Source of the DNA: Promethearchaeota archaeon
Lineage (GTDB): Archaea; Asgardarchaeota; Lokiarchaeia; Sigyniarchaeales; SOKP01
Length of the DNA stretch: 6,745 bases
NCBI GenBank assembly: GCA_016840695.1
Contig: JAEORV010000086.1
Span: 1-6,745, forward strand
Reading direction: 5' to 3'
Position numbers and translations under genes: made by a program. Positions 1-4,756 of the stretch are shown here, piece after piece (the first letter of the stretch is position 1; every line of letters begins with the position of its first letter). Below the pieces are notes generated by a model, which was not told the DNA's origin, did no database searches, and saw only the letters and a program-made list of their open reading frames with translations.

Positions 1-6
1 GCTTAA

Positions 7-38
7 TATGTAGAGTTACCAATATGTAGAATCACCAA
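7..38 (+). repeat. Tandem pair of the 16-bp motif (copies 1 and 2)
   Basis: Two head-to-tail copies of a 16-bp element, TATGTAGAGTTACCAA (7-22) and TATGTAGAATCACCAA (23-38), differ at two positions. They match, with one or a few changes, three further copies at 110-125, 150-165 and 1867-1882, giving the consensus TATRTAGARTYAMCAA. All five copies lie in non-coding DNA upstream of the two radical SAM genes and all point the same way. The element is not palindromic. The window starts 6 bp before the first copy, so more may lie outside. A binding site for a regulator is the simplest inference. Confidence 0.6.
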
Positions 39-40
39 AA

Positions 41-106
41 TTTTATACATAAAATTCAGTATTTTTTTTAATAATCATAATCAGATGCATTTTTGTACAT
101 AAAATT
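41..106 (+). repeat. Imperfect direct repeat pair, 50 bp apart
   Basis: TTTTATACATAAAATT at 41-56 recurs as TTTTGTACATAAAATT at 91-106, with 15 of 16 bases identical and an offset of exactly 50 bp. The first copy follows motif copy 2 and the second directly precedes motif copy 3 (110-125). This hints that a larger unit of motif plus this element was duplicated or is bound jointly. The A/T-rich composition raises the chance of coincidence, so function is unknown. Confidence 0.4.
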
Positions 107-109
107 ATC

Positions 110-125
110 TATATAGAATTAACAA
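110..125 (+). promoter_or_regulatory. 16-bp motif copy 3, upstream of first radical SAM gene
   Basis: TATATAGAATTAACAA begins 114 bp before the ATG at 224 and 40 bp before copy 4. It differs from copy 4 at a single position. See the copies at 7-38, 150-165 and 1867-1882. A candidate operator or activator site; no binding protein can be named. Confidence 0.5.
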
Positions 126-149
126 AAAGATTTATAAATTATGAACACC

Positions 150-165
150 TATATAGAATCAACAA
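150..165 (+). promoter_or_regulatory. 16-bp motif copy 4, promoter-proximal
   Basis: TATATAGAATCAACAA starts 74 bp before the ATG of the first radical SAM gene. The second gene has TATATAGAAATAACAA starting 73 bp before its ATG. The near-identical placement in both promoters is the best evidence that the motif is functional, although a shared origin by gene duplication explains part of it. It ends 5 bp before the first TTAATTAA box, so it could be an activator site just upstream of the core promoter. Confidence 0.55.
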
Positions 166-170
166 TATAA

Positions 171-195
171 TTAATTAAATAAACATTTAATTAAA
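171..195 (+). promoter_or_regulatory. Probable core promoter of first radical SAM gene (two TTAATTAA boxes)
   Basis: TTAATTAA occurs at 171-178 and again at 187-194, 16 bp apart, beginning 53 and 37 bp before the ATG at 224. The second box, read as TTTAATTAAA, resembles an archaeal TATA box. Transcription about 25 nt downstream of its centre would start near 215-217 and leave a leader of only a few nucleotides. There is no Shine-Dalgarno-like purine run before the ATG, which agrees with leaderless or nearly leaderless translation. The same two boxes at the same distances precede the second gene. Confidence 0.5.
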
Positions 196-210
196 AACTT
201 ATCTGATAAA

Positions 211-243
211 ATGATTTCTAATTATGAAAATATTATATATTAA
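211..243 (+). other. Overlapping 10-codon mini-ORF before and into copy 1
   Basis: An ATG 13 bp upstream of the main start, in the +1 frame, opens a 10-codon frame (MISNYENIIY) that ends at a TAA inside the main gene. The paralogue has an equivalent frame (MTSNYENIVC) at 1927-1959 with the same offset and stop position. This may be a by-product of duplicated sequence, since the main-frame codons constrain most of it. If transcribed and translated it could modulate initiation. Low confidence as a real gene. Confidence 0.15.
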
Positions 244-1825
244 TCCTTCGAGACTTGCCTCTGGACTTGATGCGGTCATCAAAGGTGTTCCCTTAAGTCT
301 CATTTCAATAGCTGCAATGGTACCAGAACACGAAGCCAAGGTTTTGGATTTTAAGGTTACAAAATACGATGAAAAAAAGTTTCGCAAGGAGTTAAACAGC
401 TACGATGTTGCTGCCATAACCTCAATGACACCTCAGATAGATTCTGCATTAGAAGCAGCGCGCATGGCTAAAGAACAAGGATGTATTACGATCCTCGGGG
501 GGTATCATCCCACGCTAGATCCTGACTATGTTGCAAAGCATTGTGGTGTAGATTATGTTGTAAGAGGTGAAGGTGAGCACACGTTCCGTGAATTGATTGA
601 CTTCATAGATGGAAATAAGAATGGCGTGGATATCAAAGATATCGATGGAATTTCTTATAAAAGAAACGATCAAATCATCCATAACAAACCTCGTGCTTTG
701 GAAAAAAATTTAGATAATTTTCCAATACCTCGACACGACCTTGTTAATCGAAAAGATTACATGTACATGGGCATGAGGATAGATCTCATGGAAACCTCTC
801 GTGGATGTCCACATGCGTGTAACTTCTGTTGCATTCATAAAATGTGGTGTGATCCTAACGATCAAGTTTCCTATCGCACAAAAAGCATTAAAAGAATTAT
901 GAAAGAAATCTACGCCATTGATTTCAAGAACTACTTCATTTTTTTCTGCGAGGATAATTTCACGATAAATATTAAGCGCACTAAACGAATTCTTGAAGCT
1001 ATCATAAAATCAGGAGTTCAAAACAAAGTATACTTTGCTTGTCAATCACGGATTGATACATTACATAAAAATCCGTCGCTTATTCCGCTAATGCGGAAAG
1101 CCGGGATGAGACAAATATTCCTCGGGATTGAAACGGTTCATCAACAATCCCTGGACGCAATGAATAAACGAAATACAACACCAAAAATGACCCAAGAAGT
1201 TGTTAACATGATAAAAGACCATGGCATGTCGATTTTTGGTGGGGTTATCATTGGATATCCGGGCGAAACCCGAGAAATGGTCCATCAGACCATCCAATTT
1301 ATTAAATCCCTTAAACTTACATTCGTGCAATTTACTCCAATAACCGCCTTCCCTGGTACGGATTTCTTTACCGAAATGAAAACAAAGGGCATGATTACAA
1401 GCCATAACTATAAACATTACAATTTGTTCCATCCCATGATGCGTACAGAACAATTGTCAAATATTGAAATATATAGGTTAGTCGCTGAGGCGTATACATC
1501 GTATTATTTCGGTTCGGACTATTTAATGGATTTAGCAAAACGATATTTGAAACCTTTCGGCAAGTGGAACTGGATGCTGTCACAAATACCTCGTTTTATT
1601 AAAACCGTAATTAGCGAAGGCTATAAAATGTTCATGACACAAGGCATGACGAGAAAAGTCATTACTGACGATTTAAAGGATTTAAGATATAGAGCAGATG
1701 CTGCAGGCACGTTTAATTATCAAATTGTTAACACGCCTCCTCCAATCACGCTACCAGAAATTGATTTATTTGATGAAGTTTTATCAAAAAAAACAATAAA
1801 AGCAGAAGTTACAATTTTAACTTGA
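224..1825 (+). CDS. B12-binding-domain radical SAM protein, copy 1
   Basis: A 533-residue protein, probably cytosolic or membrane-associated; no signal peptide is evident. Residues about 1-160 form a cobalamin-binding-like Rossmann domain, with the family signature GGYHPTLDPDYV near 92-103 and VVRGEGEHTF at 112-121. The DxHxxG cobalt-ligand motif is absent, as in many radical SAM relatives. Residues about 185-400 are the radical SAM barrel: the CxxxCxxC cluster motif is C195, C199, C202, followed by a further C203 and C209. Typical later motifs are CEDNF (242-246), LGIETV (300-305), GGVIIGYPGE (339-348) and the ITAFPGT strand. A family-specific helical C-terminal part (about 400-500) precedes a variable tail. 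Such enzymes perform radical methylations, ring formations or rearrangements using S-adenosylmethionine, often with methylcobalamin; lipid or cofactor modification is possible, but the substrate is unknown. The ATG at 224 gives the expected MKILYINPS start, and no ribosome binding site is seen. It lies 114 bp before its paralogue and was probably the template or product of a tandem duplication. Confidence 0.93.
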   Translation: MKILYINPSRLASGLDAVIKGVPLSLISIAAMVPEHEAKVLDFKVTKYDEKKFRKELNSYDVAAITSMTPQIDSALEAARMAKEQGCITILGGYHPTLDPDYVAKHCGVDYVVRGEGEHTFRELIDFIDGNKNGVDIKDIDGISYKRNDQIIHNKPRALEKNLDNFPIPRHDLVNRKDYMYMGMRIDLMETSRGCPHACNFCCIHKMWCDPNDQVSYRTKSIKRIMKEIYAIDFKNYFIFFCEDNFTINIKRTKRILEAIIKSGVQNKVYFACQSRIDTLHKNPSLIPLMRKAGMRQIFLGIETVHQQSLDAMNKRNTTPKMTQEVVNMIKDHGMSIFGGVIIGYPGETREMVHQTIQFIKSLKLTFVQFTPITAFPGTDFFTEMKTKGMITSHNYKHYNLFHPMMRTEQLSNIEIYRLVAEAYTSYYFGSDYLMDLAKRYLKPFGKWNWMLSQIPRFIKTVISEGYKMFMTQGMTRKVITDDLKDLRYRADAAGTFNYQIVNTPPPITLPEIDLFDEVLSKKTIKAEVTILT

Positions 1826-1866
1826 TAATACACTCAACAAAATTATATTTTTAAATTAATAACGAC
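1826..1866 (+). terminator. Possible weak U-rich terminator after copy 1
   Basis: After the TGA at 1823-1825 the spacer is very A/T-rich and contains a run of five T at about 1848-1852, with no stable GC stem. This could serve as a weak archaeal-type U-tract terminator. It is also possible that transcription reads through into the second radical SAM gene, which has its own promoter elements 40-100 bp further on. Confidence 0.25.
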
Positions 1867-1882
1867 TATATAGAAATAACAA
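1867..1882 (+). promoter_or_regulatory. 16-bp motif copy 5, upstream of second radical SAM gene
   Basis: TATATAGAAATAACAA starts 73 bp before the ATG at 1940. Copy 4 lies 74 bp before the first gene's ATG, so both promoters carry the motif in the same place and orientation. Only one copy is seen here against four upstream of the first gene, which may mean different strength or response of the two promoters if the motif is a regulator site. Confidence 0.55.
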
Positions 1883-1886
1883 TATT

Positions 1887-1910
1887 TTAATTAACTATCT
1901 TTTTAATTAA
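1887..1910 (+). promoter_or_regulatory. Probable core promoter of second radical SAM gene
   Basis: TTAATTAA at 1887-1894 and 1903-1910 begin 53 and 37 bp before the ATG at 1940, exactly the distances found for the first gene. The downstream box, TTTTTAATTAAATA, looks like an archaeal TATA element. The 13 bp just before each ATG are also conserved between the two genes (ATGAYTTCYAATT). No ribosome binding site is visible. Together these suggest the second gene is transcribed independently with a very short leader. Confidence 0.5.
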
Positions 1911-1939
1911 ATAATAATTAAAATAAATGACTTCCAATT

Positions 1940-3553
1940 ATGAAAATATTGTATGTTAATCCATCGAGAATTGCATCTGGGTTAGATGCCGTCATCAAAG
2001 GCATGCCTCTTAGTCTAATGTCAATAGCTGCGATGGTGCCAGAACACGATGCAAAGATTTTAGATTTCAAAGTTACAAAATTCGATGAAAAAAAGTTCCG
2101 CAGGGAGTTAAACCGTTACGATGTTGTTGCCTTTACATCAATGACGCCACAAATTGACTCTGCATTATACACGGCAAATATTGCTAAAGAACAAGGATGT
2201 ACTACGATTCTCGGAGGGTATCATCCAACCTTAGATCCCGAGTATGCTGCTAATCATTGTGGTGTGGATTTTGCGGTGCGAAATGAAGGAGAGCACACAT
2301 TCCGAGAAATAATTGATTTCATCGATGGTAATAAAAAGAACGTGACGATTAAAGATATCGATGGAATTTCGTATAAACGAAATGATCATATCATCCATAA
2401 CAAGCCTCGGGCTTTAGAGAGGAATTTAGACAACTTTCCAATACCCCGATTTGACCTTGTTAACCGAAAAGATTACATGTATTTAGGTACGAGACTAGCT
2501 CAAATGGAAACTTCTCGTGGGTGCCCACATTCGTGTACATTTTGTTGTATCAAAAAAATGTGGTGTGATCCTAATAGTAGCATTGCTTATCGTACTAAAA
2601 GCGTTAAAAGAGTTATGCAAGAGATCTATGCCATTGATTGGAAGAATAACTTCATTTTCTTTTGCGAGGATAACTTTAGCATAAAAATCAGACGTACTAA
2701 AAAGATTCTTGACACGATAATTAAATCTGGAGTAAATAATAAGATATATTTTAGCTGTCAATCTCGCGTTGATACCTTATATAAAAATCCTTGGCTCATA
2801 ACGCTAATGGCGAAAGCCGGGATGAGGCAAATATTCCTCGGGATTGAAACGGTTCACCAACAAAGCCTTGACGCTATGAACAAGCAAAATACCACGCCAA
2901 AAATGATAGAAGAGGTGGTTAACATGATAAAAGACCACGGAATATCTATATTTGGTGGCGTTATCATTGGATACCCGGGCGAAACAAGGGAAATGGTTCA
3001 TCAAACCATCCAATTCGTAAAGTCATTAAAGTTAACATGCGTTCAATTTACTCCGATAACGGCGTTTCCAGGAACAGAATTCTTCAACGAGATGAAAGCG
3101 CAAGGAAGGGTCACGAGTTACAATTACAAGCATTACAACTTATTTCACCCCATGATGAGAACAGATAAGCTCACTAATATTGAAGTATACAGGTTAGTTG
3201 CTGAAGCATACGCATCGTATTACTTGGGTTCAGACTATATAAAGGATGTTGGAAAGCGATATTGCAATCCATTTAATTCTAAATGGCGTTGGATGGGAAA
3301 ACAAGTTCCCCTTTATGTGAAAACCGTAATCGGCGAGGCATACAAGATGTTCATGTCGCAAGGCATTACTAGAAATGCCATATCTGAAGAATTGCAGGAT
3401 CTAAGACGTAGAGCTGATGAAGCAGGCACGTTCAATTACAATATTATCAATACGCCTCCAAGGATTTCGCAAGATTCAAAAGAGGCTGAAGCAATCCCAC
3501 AGAAGAATGGAATAAAACAAAGAATAAAGAAACAAGTGAAAGTTCCTACTTGA
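1940..3553 (+). CDS. B12-binding-domain radical SAM protein, copy 2
   Basis: A 537-residue paralogue of the preceding gene, with about 107 differences over the first 500 aligned residues by hand count (about 79% identity). The architecture is the same: a cobalamin-binding-like domain (about 1-160), then a radical SAM barrel with C195, C199 and C202, extra C203 and C209, CEDNF at 242-246, LGIETV and GGVIIGYPGE. The region 301-400 is the most conserved (about 87%). Divergence rises after residue 410, a one-residue insertion falls near 446, and the last 30-odd residues are unrelated and strongly basic (KQRIKKQVK). One notable change is RGEGE in copy 1 to RNEGE here (N115), in a motif usually conserved in this family. 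Active-site motifs are intact, so it is not a decaying copy. It probably acts on the same or a related substrate, perhaps at a different position or as a partner. The gene converges on the enolase-type gene with 38 bp between stops. Confidence 0.93.
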   Translation: MKILYVNPSRIASGLDAVIKGMPLSLMSIAAMVPEHDAKILDFKVTKFDEKKFRRELNRYDVVAFTSMTPQIDSALYTANIAKEQGCTTILGGYHPTLDPEYAANHCGVDFAVRNEGEHTFREIIDFIDGNKKNVTIKDIDGISYKRNDHIIHNKPRALERNLDNFPIPRFDLVNRKDYMYLGTRLAQMETSRGCPHSCTFCCIKKMWCDPNSSIAYRTKSVKRVMQEIYAIDWKNNFIFFCEDNFSIKIRRTKKILDTIIKSGVNNKIYFSCQSRVDTLYKNPWLITLMAKAGMRQIFLGIETVHQQSLDAMNKQNTTPKMIEEVVNMIKDHGISIFGGVIIGYPGETREMVHQTIQFVKSLKLTCVQFTPITAFPGTEFFNEMKAQGRVTSYNYKHYNLFHPMMRTDKLTNIEVYRLVAEAYASYYLGSDYIKDVGKRYCNPFNSKWRWMGKQVPLYVKTVIGEAYKMFMSQGITRNAISEELQDLRRRADEAGTFNYNIINTPPRISQDSKEAEAIPQKNGIKQRIKKQVKVPT

Positions 3554-3560
3554 TTGTGTT

Positions 3561-3580
3561 AAAAAAATAGAAAGAAAAAG
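3561..3580 (-). terminator. U-rich terminator of the dehydratase operon
   Basis: Read on the minus strand, the stretch beginning 11 bp after the enolase-type stop codon is pyrimidine-rich, with TTTTT, TTTC and a final run of seven T (3561-3567). This is the pattern of an archaeal intrinsic U-tract terminator; no stem is needed or seen. The spacer between the two convergent genes is only 38 bp, so some overlap of transcripts is likely. On the plus strand only short T runs occur (3586-3593), so the end of the radical SAM transcript is less clear. Confidence 0.5.
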
Positions 3581-3591
3581 AGAAATTTGTT

Positions 3592-4674
3592 TTAGGCTAT
3601 TTTATTTTGTTCCAACATTTCTTTATTGACCTCAACTCCTAAACCGGGTTTTTCGAGAGCTGAAACTATGCCTTTTTCTGCCCTGATAGGCTCTTCGAGC
3701 ATTTGGAATTGTTCGGGGTAGTATGGAAATTCGCAGTATTCGCATCGTGAAGCCATGATGAAATGAAGGTTAGCTGCCAAGATGTACCCATATCCAAAAA
3801 TATGCGGAATGCATTGCACACCCCTCACTTCCGACATCGCATCAATCTTTTTCAATTCCATATATCCACCACTGCGTGTTACATCGGGTTGAATAATATC
3901 ATAACATCCTTTATCTAGAATATCTTCAAATCGGAATATGCCCATATCATTTTCTCCTCCCGCAATTGGAACTGGTGAAAGCTTTCTTAATCTAGCAAGG
4001 CCATTAAGATTATCGGAAGGCAATGGCTCCTCTAACCATGTGAGTTCGTATTTATCACAGATCTTGGCAATTTTTAAGGCGTCAATCACTGATGTATATC
4101 CTGAATTCGCATCGACCATTATATCTATATCCGGAAATTCGTCTCTCACGGCTTTTATGAGTTCCTCGTCCTTTTTTATTCCTTGCCCAATGCGAAGCTT
4201 AACAGCATCGTACCCTCCCGCTTCTATAGCACTTCGTGTTGCGCCCACAGCCGCTTTTGGTTTATAAATCCTGAATAAAGACGCATATGCGCGGACTTTG
4301 TTTTTACGACCTCCCAATATTTTATATATTGGTTGTTTAGTTGCCTTCCCGATGATATCCATCAATGCAACCATTACAGCACTCGTAGATGCTGGTATTC
4401 CAAACATGATTCTATTGGACATGTGATAAATGTCGTTATATATATCGTCGGTCATGAAGGGATCCCTTTTAAGCAATAACTTGGTAAGTGCATCGTCAAT
4501 AAATCGCTTTTGCGCCGCGTTTGACAAGTTCCAGTGAGATAACGCCCATCCATCGATTCCCTCGTCAGTTATTATTTGCGTGTATAATCCAGAGGCCTTG
4601 AATCTCGGCATGGAGCCGATCTTTATTTTGAAATCAAGCTCAACTAAATGAGTTTTTACATCTGTAATTATCAT
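3592..4674 (-). CDS. Enolase-superfamily (mandelate racemase subgroup) sugar-acid dehydratase
   Basis: A 360-residue protein when started at the ATG at 4674-4672, which gives the usual family opening (MIITDVKTHLVEL). An in-frame GTG at 4692 would add six residues; it has AAGGA only 3 nt upstream, so the ATG is preferred but not certain. The N-terminal alpha/beta capping domain (about 1-120) is followed by a barrel. Visible catalytic residues, numbered from the ATG: K159-L-R161 on the second strand, metal ligands D188 (DAN), E215 (EEP) and E241 (GGEND), the His-Asp dyad D264 (QPD) and H291 (IPH), and probably E315. These define the mandelate racemase subgroup, which contains gluconate, galactonate, arabinonate, xylonate and rhamnonate dehydratases acting through a Mg2+-stabilised enolate. 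R161 replaces the second lysine of KxK, which points away from racemase activity towards dehydration using the His-Asp dyad. The exact sugar acid is unknown. It lies 82 bp downstream of the IlvD-type gene on the same strand. Confidence 0.88.
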   Translation of the reverse strand: MIITDVKTHLVELDFKIKIGSMPRFKASGLYTQIITDEGIDGWALSHWNLSNAAQKRFIDDALTKLLLKRDPFMTDDIYNDIYHMSNRIMFGIPASTSAVMVALMDIIGKATKQPIYKILGGRKNKVRAYASLFRIYKPKAAVGATRSAIEAGGYDAVKLRIGQGIKKDEELIKAVRDEFPDIDIMVDANSGYTSVIDALKIAKICDKYELTWLEEPLPSDNLNGLARLRKLSPVPIAGGENDMGIFRFEDILDKGCYDIIQPDVTRSGGYMELKKIDAMSEVRGVQCIPHIFGYGYILAANLHFIMASRCEYCEFPYYPEQFQMLEEPIRAEKGIVSALEKPGLGVEVNKEMLEQNKIA

Positions 4675-4756
4675 GAATATAATTACATGCACATTTCCTT
4701 AAAATTTTTCTTAGAAATAATGAATAATCTTAACAAAATTTTTAGGAGAAATTCAT
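4675..4756 (-). promoter_or_regulatory. Intergenic spacer, possible own promoter for the enolase-type gene
   Basis: This 82-bp A/T-rich gap separates the two minus-strand dehydratase genes. Read on the minus strand it contains AAAAATTTTAAGG (about 4709-4697), whose A/T core lies about 30 bp before the ATG at 4674. That is the spacing expected of a TATA box for a leaderless message. No clear terminator for the upstream gene is seen. The gene could be co-transcribed with the IlvD-type gene, have its own promoter, or both. Confidence 0.25.

Noticed and set aside
7..165. A CRISPR array, because of repeated 16-bp units near the left edge
   Set aside because: Units are too short, two are directly abutting with no spacer, and the remaining gaps (71 and 24 bp) are irregular. 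No cas gene is present.
1088..1453. A 121-residue minus-strand reading frame opposite the first radical SAM gene
   Set aside because: It lies wholly inside a gene with clear family motifs, shows no family signature, and is a shadow of the codon bias of the real gene. The same holds for the frames at 2495-2761 and 2804-3013.
3938..4267. A 109-residue plus-strand frame opposite the enolase-type gene
   Set aside because: It overlaps the conserved catalytic core on the other strand and has low-complexity Ser/Ile-rich composition. Frames at 5178-5423 and 6117-6353 were rejected for the same reason.
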